DNA of 13,010 nt from Chitinophagaceae bacterium (GTDB lineage Bacteria; Bacteroidota; Bacteroidia; Chitinophagales; Chitinophagaceae): assembly GCA_003456175.1 (NCBI GenBank), contig DMPB01000033.1:3334-16343 (forward strand), read 5' to 3'. The notes under the pieces were generated by a model. That model was not told the DNA's origin and did no database searches. It was given only the letters and a program-made list of their open reading frames with translations. How positions within the stretch are numbered: position 1 is the stretch's first letter; each line of letters opens with the position of its first letter. The position numbers and the translations under genes were made by a program. This document shows positions 1-7,854 of the stretch, piece by piece.

Positions 1-255
1 ACGATATTTTTGTGGCGCCAGGTATATGTTACCATTGCATAGGCACTCTTTATCTTCAGGCTCTCTCACTTGATGTTGCGAAGGTTTTTGAGAAAGTACA
101 TCATGCAATGCACTTGGTATATTTTTAGGTCGGTGTATCACTAGAATAATGGCTGCATTGAACTGGGCAGGCAATGCATTAACAATAGCCTTGATTACAA
201 CCAAGCTACCAGCAGAGCCGCCGATTACAATAATATGGTTAGGCAATTGATGCAT
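1..255 (-). CDS. cheB: CheB-type protein-glutamate methylesterase, N-terminal part (cut by window edge)
   Basis: The first 85 codons of a gene that runs off the left edge. The protein begins directly with the methylesterase domain: MHQLPNHIIVIGGSAGS, where Ser14 sits in the GGSAG nucleophile loop, followed by His41 in ILVIHRP and a GNIYLAP stretch like the G-xx-IYVAPP segment of CheB. Ser14 and His41 match the first two members of the Ser-His-Asp triad; the Asp would lie beyond the edge. CheB removes methyl groups from glutamates on chemoreceptors and can deamidate glutamines. Classical CheB carries an N-terminal receiver domain before this point, and none is present here, so phosphorylation control must come from elsewhere or be absent. 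The ATG overlaps the cheR stop by one base (TGATG), implying translational coupling. The methylesterase family is clear; the substrate is unknown. Confidence 0.88.
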   Translation of the reverse strand, partial: MHQLPNHIIVIGGSAGSLVVIKAIVNALPAQFNAAIILVIHRPKNIPSALHDVLSQKPSQHQVREPEDKECLCNGNIYLAPQKYR

Positions 256-1112
256 CAGGTTTTTCTACGATATATTTTTTGAGGAATACTCACAACATCA
301 AACTCTGGTTTAATGGTTGAGAAAAGTAAGCTTTCTCTTGCACCAATAGCTAAGAACCCTAAAGATGAAAGACTTCTATAAAATAACTGGTATACTTTAT
401 TTTGAAGTTCACGGTTAAAATATATCATCACATTACGGCAACAGATTAGTTGAAACTCGTTGAATACGCCATCGGTTACCAAATTATGTGTAGAGAAAAC
501 AATATTCTTACGTAAATCTTTATTGATTAATACATTATCGTAACGAGCAGTGTAATAAGACGAAAAATCTTGCAAGCCACCACTTTGTAAATAATTAGCT
601 GTATAATCTTTCATAGCTTTCAATGGAACAAATCCCTGCTTTGCTTTTTCAATACTACCAGCGTTGATATCTGTAGCATAAATGATGCTTCTAGAAAGCA
701 AGCCAGCTTCGTGTAATACAATACACATGCTAAACACTTCTTCGCCAGTTGCACAACCCGGATGCCAAATTTTTATGATAGGATATGAAGCTAATACTGG
801 AAGAACTTTTTCCCGTAATTCTTTGTAAAAAAGTGGGTCACGGAACATCTCAGTAACCTTCACCGTAATGGTTTCTAGGAAGAACGGAAAGAAACTTGGG
901 TTATTGATTAATTGATGCTTCAACTCAAAGAAGCTATCTAACTTAGCAATGTCACACACACGTTGTACCCTTCGCGTAAAGGAAGCCATCGCATAATTAG
1001 AAAAATCGTATCCATATTGCTGTTGAATTACAGCAACAATTTCAGACACTTCTTCTATGGTTAATTTTAGTTGACTCACAAAATCACAATTAATTTTTAC
1101 TGTGATAACCAC
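255..1112 (-). CDS. cheR: CheR-type protein-glutamate O-methyltransferase
   Basis: A 285-residue SAM-dependent methyltransferase of normal CheR length. Residues about 17-105 form the helical N-terminal CheR domain, ending in the TVKVTEMFRDP segment (family form T-N-x-T-x-F-F-R). The catalytic domain follows: the SAM loop IWHPGCATGEE at about 115-125 (usual W-x-x-GCSTGEE), ATDIN at 146-150, and CCRNVMIYF at 224-232, matching the CheR signature CRNVLIYF. CheR adds methyl groups to glutamates in receptor cytoplasmic domains, opposing CheB. No C-terminal TPR or PAS extension is seen. The start is GTG, 16 bases inside the end of the upstream kinase gene. A second in-frame GTG at codon 12 (1077-1079) would still keep the whole domain, and neither has a clear ribosome binding site. 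The gene lies between the kinase and cheB in one operon. Confidence 0.93.
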   Translation of the reverse strand: MVITVKINCDFVSQLKLTIEEVSEIVAVIQQQYGYDFSNYAMASFTRRVQRVCDIAKLDSFFELKHQLINNPSFFPFFLETITVKVTEMFRDPLFYKELREKVLPVLASYPIIKIWHPGCATGEEVFSMCIVLHEAGLLSRSIIYATDINAGSIEKAKQGFVPLKAMKDYTANYLQSGGLQDFSSYYTARYDNVLINKDLRKNIVFSTHNLVTDGVFNEFQLICCRNVMIYFNRELQNKVYQLFYRSLSSLGFLAIGARESLLFSTIKPEFDVVSIPQKIYRRKT

Positions 1113-4100
1113 ACACGCATTAATGATAACAATTTATTATTATCTACAGGCTTTGTAATATAGTCTGATGCTCCTGCTTCAATACATTTTTCTCGGTCGC
1201 CCGTCATTGCTTTTGCCGTAAGGGCTATCATGGGTAGATTATTGAATTGTTGCATGGCTCTAATACGACGCATAGCTTCATAACCATCCATTTCAGGCAT
1301 CATGATATCCATTAATACTAATTCGATATCGCTGTGTTGTAGTAGCATGTCGATAGCTTCTTTACCATCGTTGGCTGTATATACTTGCATTTGATGCTCT
1401 TCTAACAAAGTTGTTAGCACAAATACATTACGCATATCGTCATCAACTACTAAAATTCTGCGTTTCGCTAAAGTTTGAAAATCGTCGAGTACAGGTGCAG
1501 CGGAATTAGCAAATTTTAAATTAGTTTGATCAACCTCTTGTACTTTATGAAGAAACAGTTCTAACTCATCCATTAACCGATCTTTACTCTGGCTACTTTC
1601 ACGAATAATTACGTTACTAATTTTCTTTAATTGTAATTCATCTGTAGAAGAAATATCACCATCAAGATAAATGATTACTGGTACTACTTTAGTATCTGGA
1701 TGTTGTTGCAATTCTTGCAGACTCTTAATGCCTTTTTCGATATCATTACCAATGTCTGCGATGATACAATCAAACAATTCATCTTTAGCCAACTCAATAG
1801 CTACTTTGACAGACTTCGCATAAGTACAAACAGCTTCTACATGTCGGCTATCGAATAAGCCTTTCAAAGATTCGCCCGTTAACGATTCACCTGCTATTAC
1901 AAGTACCTTCTTGATATTGCCTTGTAATTTCCTACGAATTAAGTTAAAAGCCATTTCAAGATCAGCTTTTTGTACTGGCTTTTTAAGATATGCTAAAGCT
2001 CCACCTGCAGCAAGCTTGGCTTCGTCGGCTGCCGAAATAATATGTACTGGAATATGTTTTGTAGTGTCTTCTTGTTTGAGCAATCGAATAATGTTCCAAC
2101 CATCTAGTACAGGCAACTGCATATCAAGAATGATAGCTGAAGGTTTATAGCTTTTAGCATAATACAAACCTTCATCGCCTTGTAATGCTACAATAGTTTT
2201 GTATCCTTTATTTCTGGCAAACTCGTTTAGAATACTTGCAAATGAAAAATCATCTTCGATGATCAACATTACTTTATCGCCTGGTTTTACAATACTTCTA
2301 TCGTCTTTAATTACTGTTTGCAAAGGAATAACAGAAGGGTCTAACACAAAAGCTTCAGCAACACTTGTATCGTTGTTATGTACACCAATATTAGGTAATA
2401 CTTCACTCACATTTACCGGAAGGTATAACGTAAAAATACTACCCTCGCCATCTTTACTTTCTAAACGCAATTCGCCACCTAACATACGTATCAATTCTCT
2501 ACTGATGGATAATCCTAAGCCAGTACCGCCATACTTACGACTAGTGCTTCCATCGGCCTGTTGAAATGCTTCGAAGATCAATTGCTGCTTATCGGCTGGA
2601 ATTCCAATACCTGTATCCTTTACCTCAAAAGCTATTATTTGTTTTGCTTCTTTAAGGGTTGCTGCAGTAGGAATAAAATTACTTGGCGAGAAAATATTCA
2701 GTGATACAGCACCACCCTTAGGTGTAAACTTAAAGGCGTTGCTAAGTAAGTTTTTAATTATTTGCTCAACACGTTGTTGATCGGTTATAATTTGTTCTGA
2801 AATACCACTTGCAACATTTACTGTAAAGCTAACCTGCTTTTCTTGCGATACCACATCGAACATACTACGCATGTTAATAGTGATATGCTGTAGTAATACT
2901 TTTTCTGCATGTATTTCTACCTTTCCTGCTTCTATTTTACTCAAGTCTAATATATCATTAATCAAATTAAGCAAGTCGCTACCACTCTTATGAATGATAT
3001 TAGCATATTCAATTTGCTTATCATTTAAATTTTTAGCTTTATTTTCTGAAAGCAGCTTAGCAAGAATTAAAACACTGTTCAAAGGGGTTCTTAATTCGTG
3101 GCTCATGTTGGCTAAGAACTCACTCTTATACCTGCTTGCAGCCTCTAATTCTCTTGCTTTTTGAGATAATGTTTGTCGAGCAATTTCAACAGCCTCATTA
3201 CGCTCTTCTAACTCGGCATTAATTTGTCGCAATTCTTCTTCTTGCACCTTCAATTCTTCTTCTGAAGATTGTAATATTTGAGCTTGCTTTTGTAGCTCTT
3301 CGTTGGCTCGTTTTAAATTATGCTGCTGTTGTTCTAAAAACTCTTTTTGAAATTGTACTTGCGTTAATAGTTTAGTTACACTATCGGCCGCTAATCGACT
3401 ATGTATAGCTACCGATAAATGATTACTAATCATTTGTAAAAAGCGCTTTTCTTGTTCGCTAAAGCTTCCAAAGCTTACCAACTCAACAACACCTTTCAAT
3501 TCTCCATTCAACCAAAGAGGCATGTAAGCTAATTCTCCGGGTGCACCAAAGCCACTTGCGGTTTGTAAGTGCCAATATTCTTTAGGTACATCTTTTACTA
3601 CCAACACATCTTTTTGTTGAGCTGCAGCACCAACCATACCTTCACCTATAGATAGCGTCATTTTTTTGGTACCTGGCAATGCGTAACCTGCAGTAAGTTT
3701 CAACTTTTTAATATCATCATCATATAAATACAAAGCACCAGCCGGCAACTGATTGTAATGAATGATGGCAGTGATAATTCTGTTGGCTAATTCAGAGGTA
3801 CTCTTAACATCTTGCATTTGTGTATTAATTTCACTCAAGCCTGTTAACAACCAGTTTTTCTCCTCTGTTAAGCTGTTCACTTTCGCCAATTCATCAATAC
3901 TTGCTTGCAAGCGTAACCCTGCTCTATACCTACTTTTAAAAGCTTGAATAACAGTGTTAATCAAAAGCAATACCACCATCATTAACAAGCTTACACCTGT
4001 AATAAGTACTGTTTTAGATTGTGTAACACTTTGCTCTGTTCTTGCTTTTCTAATAACTAGTAATCTATCTTCGTTAGATTTTACCTTTTCGAATAAACTA

Positions 4101-4555
4101 TATACAGCATTTAATCTCGATTCTTCTTCTGTTACAATTTGTTGCAGTTGCGCTTGTGTAATACCCGCAGTAACCTTACCATCGGCATTCCAATACGTGA
4201 ACACATTATGAATACTATCTTCAATACTTTGTGCATGCATCATTTGCGTGGGATTATCCGCTAGCAACTCTTTTAATGCAACCAATGCCGGTGGTATTGC
4301 AGCATCGCCTTTGGTGTACATCGTCATGTACGATGGATTACCCGTAATGGCAAATGCCCTTCTGGCTCCACGCATTTGTAATAAATTATACCTGATATCT
4401 CTCAGCTTCATCAGTACACGCTGAGAGTGATCTACCAACGACGATTCTTTAGCTTGTTGTTCTACCGAGTACACACTCATAAACCCAACCACCAAAACCA
4501 ACAATACGGCTAATATCAAGCCTCCATATAGCCGCACCGAAAGTGTATTTTTCAT
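1097..4555 (-). CDS. Hybrid sensor histidine kinase, CHASE3-GAF-HisKA-HATPase with three receiver domains
   Basis: A 1152-residue membrane kinase numbered from the ATG at 4553-4555. A transmembrane helix at about 10-31 is followed by a roughly 150-residue helical extracytoplasmic region (33-181) that resembles CHASE3, then a second helix (182-205). A GAF domain (about 243-385) and a Glu/Gln-rich coiled coil (388-478) lead to HisKA with the phospho-acceptor His486 in NMSHELRTPLN. HATPase_c has N-box residues N602 and N606, DTGIGIP at 647 and GGTGLGLS at 676. Receiver 1 (760-875) is complete: acidic patch 767-769, Asp811, Ser841, Lys859. Receiver 2 (882-1005) keeps Asp934 but has lost the acidic pair and the Lys. 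Receiver 3 (1032-1152) is canonical: Asp1038-1040, Asp1083, Thr1113, Lys1135. ATGs at 4606 and 4600 would add 17 or 15 residues. The start at 4555 is preferred because MKNTLSVRLYGG leads straight into the helix and a promoter candidate overlaps 4609-4640. The signal sensed is unknown. It is the first gene of the kinase-cheR-cheB operon. Confidence 0.93.
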   Translation of the reverse strand: MKNTLSVRLYGGLILAVLLVLVVGFMSVYSVEQQAKESSLVDHSQRVLMKLRDIRYNLLQMRGARRAFAITGNPSYMTMYTKGDAAIPPALVALKELLADNPTQMMHAQSIEDSIHNVFTYWNADGKVTAGITQAQLQQIVTEEESRLNAVYSLFEKVKSNEDRLLVIRKARTEQSVTQSKTVLITGVSLLMMVVLLLINTVIQAFKSRYRAGLRLQASIDELAKVNSLTEEKNWLLTGLSEINTQMQDVKSTSELANRIITAIIHYNQLPAGALYLYDDDIKKLKLTAGYALPGTKKMTLSIGEGMVGAAAQQKDVLVVKDVPKEYWHLQTASGFGAPGELAYMPLWLNGELKGVVELVSFGSFSEQEKRFLQMISNHLSVAIHSRLAADSVTKLLTQVQFQKEFLEQQQHNLKRANEELQKQAQILQSSEEELKVQEEELRQINAELEERNEAVEIARQTLSQKARELEAASRYKSEFLANMSHELRTPLNSVLILAKLLSENKAKNLNDKQIEYANIIHKSGSDLLNLINDILDLSKIEAGKVEIHAEKVLLQHITINMRSMFDVVSQEKQVSFTVNVASGISEQIITDQQRVEQIIKNLLSNAFKFTPKGGAVSLNIFSPSNFIPTAATLKEAKQIIAFEVKDTGIGIPADKQQLIFEAFQQADGSTSRKYGGTGLGLSISRELIRMLGGELRLESKDGEGSIFTLYLPVNVSEVLPNIGVHNNDTSVAEAFVLDPSVIPLQTVIKDDRSIVKPGDKVMLIIEDDFSFASILNEFARNKGYKTIVALQGDEGLYYAKSYKPSAIILDMQLPVLDGWNIIRLLKQEDTTKHIPVHIISAADEAKLAAGGALAYLKKPVQKADLEMAFNLIRRKLQGNIKKVLVIAGESLTGESLKGLFDSRHVEAVCTYAKSVKVAIELAKDELFDCIIADIGNDIEKGIKSLQELQQHPDTKVVPVIIYLDGDISSTDELQLKKISNVIIRESSQSKDRLMDELELFLHKVQEVDQTNLKFANSAAPVLDDFQTLAKRRILVVDDDMRNVFVLTTLLEEHQMQVYTANDGKEAIDMLLQHSDIELVLMDIMMPEMDGYEAMRRIRAMQQFNNLPMIALTAKAMTGDREKCIEAGASDYITKPVDNNKLLSLMRVWLSQ

Positions 4556-4608
4556 ACTGTAAGAATTAAGTAAAACTGCTGGAAAGATAGTTTTTACCAT
4601 GCCCATTT

Positions 4609-4640
4609 CAAATTATAAAAGCTATTTTTCCACTCAACAA
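4609..4640 (-). promoter_or_regulatory. Candidate promoter for the kinase-cheR-cheB operon
   Basis: Read on the minus strand, TATAATTTG (4617 down to 4609) resembles the Bacteroidota -7 box TAnnTTTG with one extra base. A TTG lies 20 bases upstream (4640-4638), in the place of the -33 TTTG. Transcription from here would begin at about 4600, which supports the kinase start at 4555 rather than 4606. The match is approximate in an AT-rich region, so it is only a suggestion. Confidence 0.25.
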
Positions 4641-4643
4641 TAT

Positions 4644-4656
4644 ATTTACGTAAGTA
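4644..4656 (+). repeat. 13-base intergenic word ATTTACGTAAGTA, copy 1
   Basis: An exact copy of a 13-base word found three times in this window, always between genes. It contains the 8-base palindrome TTACGTAA (4646-4653) and is followed by ATTAC, giving a small GTAA-gta-TTAC inverted repeat. It lies in the divergent gap between the kinase and the M13 peptidase, 37 bases before the peptidase ATG, where a regulator site could act on either gene. The function is unknown. Confidence 0.5.
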
Positions 4657-4693
4657 TTACATTTTATTTCATAATATCGAGAAAAAGAAACAC

Positions 4694-6730
4694 ATGCTTC
4701 AGAAAGTTGTATATGCCGCAGCAATTGTGTTCGGCTTTAGTACGTTACACAGCTGCAATAATAATCAAGATAAGCCCGATGCCCTTGCGGTAAATATGGA
4801 TACAACCATACACCCTGGCAACGATTTTTTTGCTTACGCCAATGGTGGTTGGATTAAAAACAATCCGATTCCTGGGGAACAAAGCAGTTGGGGTATTGGC
4901 AACCTAGTAATTGAAGAAAATCTGAAACGACTCAGAACCATCAATGAAACTGCTGCTGCTAAACCCGCTACAACAGGAACACCGGAGCAAAAAATTGGTG
5001 ATTTCTGGAAGGCTGCTATGGACAGTTCAAGCATTGAACAAAGAGGCTTAAGCGATGTACAGCCTTACTTCCAGCAAATAGAAGCAGCGAACAATACCAA
5101 TGCTATTGTACAACTCATGGCTAAGTTTCAAACCATTGGAGTAGGCACTTTAGTAGGAAGCTATATTGGTCAAGATGATATGAACAGCGAGGTAATGGCA
5201 CTTAAGTTTTGGCAAAGTGGTCTTTCTTTACCTGAAAGGGAATATTACCTTAAAACAGATAGCACAAGTAAGGCAATTCTCACGGGTTTCAGCAAGTATA
5301 TTTCTGCCTTGCTCACTCTTACGGGCAAAAATGAAAGCGATGCAACAGCACATGCAACTGCTATTGTACAACTAGAAACAAAACTTGCCAAGGTTCATCG
5401 AACATTAGCAGATCAGAGAGACCCATACAAGAACTACAACAAACTAGGTATACAAGCTTTTTATAAACTTGCTGGTGATTTTCCCATGGAGGGGTACTTA
5501 ACCACATCGGGATTACCTAGCAATATTGATAGTGTAATTGTAGGACAACCTGAATATTATGCCAGCTTAGCAAAGCTGCTGAGCGAAACCCCTTTGCCAA
5601 TTTGGAAATCGTACCTGCAATTTCAATTGCTCGATGCATATGCTGAAGCATTACCCGATGTATACAGCAGCACCAAATTTGAATTCACCAAGCTGTTGAA
5701 TGGTGCCAAATTACGTAAGCCTCGTTGGAAGAGAGTTCTAAGCAATGAAGAACGCATTATGGGTGAATTATTAGGACAGCTTTTTGTAAAAGAATATTTT
5801 AATGAAAAAGCAAAGCAACGTTATGAGAACCTTGTACAAGCCATTAAACTTGCACTAAAGAACCGCATAGCAAAGCTAGATTGGATGAGTGATAGCACTA
5901 AGCAAAAAGCTTATGCCAAGCTTGCTAGTATGAAACAAAAGGTGGGGTATCCTGACCAATGGAAAGATTTTTCTAGCCTCGCAATTGTACCAGATAGTTA
6001 TTTTAAAAACATGGTTTCGGGTAATACCTTTTGGTGGAAGTACAATCTCAATAAGCTAGGCAAGCCAGTAGATAGAAATGAGTGGGAAATGAATCCGCAA
6101 GAATACAACGCTTATTATAACCCAAGTAATAATGAAATTGTATTACCGGCCGGTATCTTTACCGTACCTGGGTACAGAGATGAAGAACTAGATGATGCAT
6201 TGGTATATGGTTATGCAGGCGCTAGCACTATTGGTCATGAAATTACTCATGGCTTCGATGATCAAGGCCGCCAGTTCGATGCTAAAGGCAACCTCACCAA
6301 TTGGTGGACTGCCAAAGACGAAGCAGCATTTAACAGTAGAGCGCAGGTAATGGTACAGCAGTTCAGTCAATTTACTGTAGTAGATACGTTTAAAATTAAT
6401 GGCAGCGCTACACTGGGTGAGAATATAGCAGATTTAGGTGGTGTGCTTTTAGGTTGGGATGCTTTTCAGCTAACAGAACAATACAAGACTAACAAGCCCA
6501 TTGCGGGCCTCACGCCACAACAACGCTATTTCTTGGGTTACAGCCTTGGCTGGCTTGGCCACAGCACACAAGAAAGCTTACGTAATCAAGTATTATCTGA
6601 TGTACATAGTCCAGCAAAGTTCAGAGTGAACGGGCCATTTGTAAGTGTAGATGCATTTTACGATGTATTTAAAATAACACCACAACATACCATGTTTGTA
6701 GCTCCCGAAAAGCGTGTTCGTATTTGGTAG
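4694..6730 (+). CDS. M13 family (neprilysin/PepO-like) zinc metallopeptidase, lipoprotein
   Basis: A 678-residue endopeptidase of the M13 family, usual length for bacterial members. Residues 1-20 are a hydrophobic signal sequence ending in the lipobox LHSC, so Cys21 is probably lipidated. The mature protein would then sit on the periplasmic or outer membrane. The N-terminal M13 domain opens with PGNDFFAYANGGW (41-53). The catalytic half has NAYYNPSNNEIVLPAGIF (472-489), the zinc site HEITH (515-519) with catalytic Glu516, and ENIAD (576-580), in which Glu576 is the third zinc ligand and Asp580 orients a His. The end, VRIW, matches the family's terminal C-x-x-W with Val instead of Cys. All catalytic residues are present. 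These enzymes cleave oligopeptides; the native substrate here is unknown. The gene is alone on its strand, divergent from the kinase, and followed by a strong hairpin. Confidence 0.95.
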   Translation: MLQKVVYAAAIVFGFSTLHSCNNNQDKPDALAVNMDTTIHPGNDFFAYANGGWIKNNPIPGEQSSWGIGNLVIEENLKRLRTINETAAAKPATTGTPEQKIGDFWKAAMDSSSIEQRGLSDVQPYFQQIEAANNTNAIVQLMAKFQTIGVGTLVGSYIGQDDMNSEVMALKFWQSGLSLPEREYYLKTDSTSKAILTGFSKYISALLTLTGKNESDATAHATAIVQLETKLAKVHRTLADQRDPYKNYNKLGIQAFYKLAGDFPMEGYLTTSGLPSNIDSVIVGQPEYYASLAKLLSETPLPIWKSYLQFQLLDAYAEALPDVYSSTKFEFTKLLNGAKLRKPRWKRVLSNEERIMGELLGQLFVKEYFNEKAKQRYENLVQAIKLALKNRIAKLDWMSDSTKQKAYAKLASMKQKVGYPDQWKDFSSLAIVPDSYFKNMVSGNTFWWKYNLNKLGKPVDRNEWEMNPQEYNAYYNPSNNEIVLPAGIFTVPGYRDEELDDALVYGYAGASTIGHEITHGFDDQGRQFDAKGNLTNWWTAKDEAAFNSRAQVMVQQFSQFTVVDTFKINGSATLGENIADLGGVLLGWDAFQLTEQYKTNKPIAGLTPQQRYFLGYSLGWLGHSTQESLRNQVLSDVHSPAKFRVNGPFVSVDAFYDVFKITPQHTMFVAPEKRVRIW

Positions 6731-6746
6731 TAAGTTGTTATCACAT

Positions 6747-6787
6747 TTACAATAATGGGGCGGCCTTTGGCCGCCCCATTATTGTAA
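6747..6787. terminator. Bidirectional hairpin terminator
   Basis: A perfect inverted repeat: 6747-6765 pairs with 6769-6787 over 19 bp around a TTT loop. The inner 9 bp (GGGGCGGCC / GGCCGCCCC) are all G+C, in sharp contrast to the surrounding AT-rich DNA, and the outer 10 bp are mostly A+T. It lies 16 bases after the peptidase stop and 43 bases from the stop of the convergent glycosyltransferase gene, so it can end transcription from both sides. The A/T-rich outer arms serve as the U-tract in either direction. Confidence 0.85.
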
Positions 6788-6799
6788 TGCATCTTACTT

Positions 6800-6812
6800 T
6801 ACTTACGTAAAT
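6800..6812 (-). repeat. 13-base intergenic word ATTTACGTAAGTA, copy 2
   Basis: An exact copy of the 13-base word on the minus strand, between the terminator hairpin and the end of the glycosyltransferase gene. It sits in a convergent gap, where a promoter-linked operator would not be expected. That argues that at least this copy is not an ordinary activator or repressor site for a neighbour. It continues as GTAAGTAAAGTAAG on the minus strand, a short direct repeat. Confidence 0.45.
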
Positions 6813-6830
6813 AAAACGCAGAGCAACATA

Positions 6831-7823
6831 TTAAACATGTTTCCAAATTTTATTAACTGATGCTACAATAGCTTCAACAGGTTGTAACTGCATACACTTG
6901 AAATGTCCTTTAGGGCATTGCTTGTATCCGATTTTACTGCATGGTCTACAGTTAATATCAGGCACTTCAAATAAGGCATTTGCTACTTCAGCATTACCAT
7001 AATATGGTCCCATACCAAAGGCAGGAACTGTATTACCCCATATACTAATAATTGGTTTTTTGAAAGCTGCAGCAATGTGCATTAATCCTGTATCGTGTGT
7101 TACTATAACCTTAGCTTGTTGCACCAAACTTGCACTCTCGTGTAGTTTAAACTTACCACAAGCATTGAATATTTTCTCTTGATTAATATCGGCTAATAAT
7201 TGTCCGTTCACCGCATCTTCTGGTCCACCTAATAGTACAATAGGTTGTTCAATTGCAGCACACAAAGCTTCTAATTTGCTTAGAGGCAACTGCTTTGTTG
7301 CTAGTGCGGCACCAATTACTAATCCTACATAGCCATTATGATGTGTAGCTGGCAATTTATCGATGCTAACTTTAGCTTCATCGGGTATAAAATAATCGAG
7401 CCCTTGCATATCGTTGCTTACACCTATAGCTTCGGCTGTAGCTAAATATCTATCTACAATATGAATGGCTGGTAAGCGATTGATTTTAAAGTTGGTAAGC
7501 AACCATTTTTCTACATTCAACTTATTAAAACTATATGCCTTTGCTTTGAGTGCTCGCTTTACTTTTAAAGTTCTAAGATTATGATGCAAATCGATCACAA
7601 CATCAAAAGCTTCTTGTTTCAATGTTTCTAGTAGCGACCAATCGCTACCCAACCCCCATACTTTTGAAACATAAGGATTTGGTGCTATGATGCTTACAAA
7701 AGATTGCTTTGTAAGAAAATGCACTTCGGCATTCGGCACTTGCATTTTTATACAACGTATCACTGGCGTTGTTAAAACAATATCGCCGATAGATGAAAAA
7801 CGTATGATTAAAATTTTAGGCAT
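6831..7823 (-). CDS. Glycosyltransferase family 9 protein (heptosyltransferase-like)
   Basis: A 330-residue GT-B enzyme of the ADP-heptose:LPS heptosyltransferase family, numbered from the ATG at 7821-7823. The N-terminus ILIIRFSSIGDIVLTTP is the family hallmark. The C-terminal half has a GAALATKQLP acceptor/donor loop (about 171-180), GGPED (199-203), and HDTGLMHIAAA (243-253), the nucleotide-sugar site with D-T-G-x-x-H. Near the C-terminus are four cysteines, at 292, 295, 303 and 310 (C-x2-C-x7-C-x6-C). Members transfer a heptose or related sugar to the LPS core or another surface glycan at the cytoplasmic face. The acceptor here cannot be told from sequence. A longer start at 7835 adds only MLTH; the MPKILIIRF start is preferred because the motif normally begins within a few residues of the N-terminus. 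It is the last gene of the five-gene run, 31 bases after the MFS gene. Confidence 0.9.
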   Translation of the reverse strand: MPKILIIRFSSIGDIVLTTPVIRCIKMQVPNAEVHFLTKQSFVSIIAPNPYVSKVWGLGSDWSLLETLKQEAFDVVIDLHHNLRTLKVKRALKAKAYSFNKLNVEKWLLTNFKINRLPAIHIVDRYLATAEAIGVSNDMQGLDYFIPDEAKVSIDKLPATHHNGYVGLVIGAALATKQLPLSKLEALCAAIEQPIVLLGGPEDAVNGQLLADINQEKIFNACGKFKLHESASLVQQAKVIVTHDTGLMHIAAAFKKPIISIWGNTVPAFGMGPYYGNAEVANALFEVPDINCRPCSKIGYKQCPKGHFKCMQLQPVEAIVASVNKIWKHV

Positions 7824-7854
7824 GTGCGTCAACATTTGCCGTAAGGCCTACCAA

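Noticed and set aside
1911..2564. Plus-strand open frames of 79 and 121 residues within the kinase gene
   Set aside because: They lie opposite conserved receiver and ATPase sequence, with no recognisable domain, start signal or promoter.
4556..4606. N-terminal extension of the kinase from the ATG at 4606
   Set aside because: The 17 extra residues precede a typical short cytoplasmic start (MKNTLSVRLYGG), and a promoter candidate ends at about 4609, so the extension is probably leader DNA. It cannot be ruled out.
4658..4665. TACATTTT as a -7 box for the M13 peptidase gene
   Set aside because: It is a 7-of-8 match to TAnnTTTG, but no TTTG was found at the proper distance upstream, so it was not listed as a promoter.
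6731..6830. Possible small RNA or small gene in the convergent gap
   Set aside because: The region is explained by the terminator hairpin and one copy of the 13-base word; no start-stop frame or second structure was seen.
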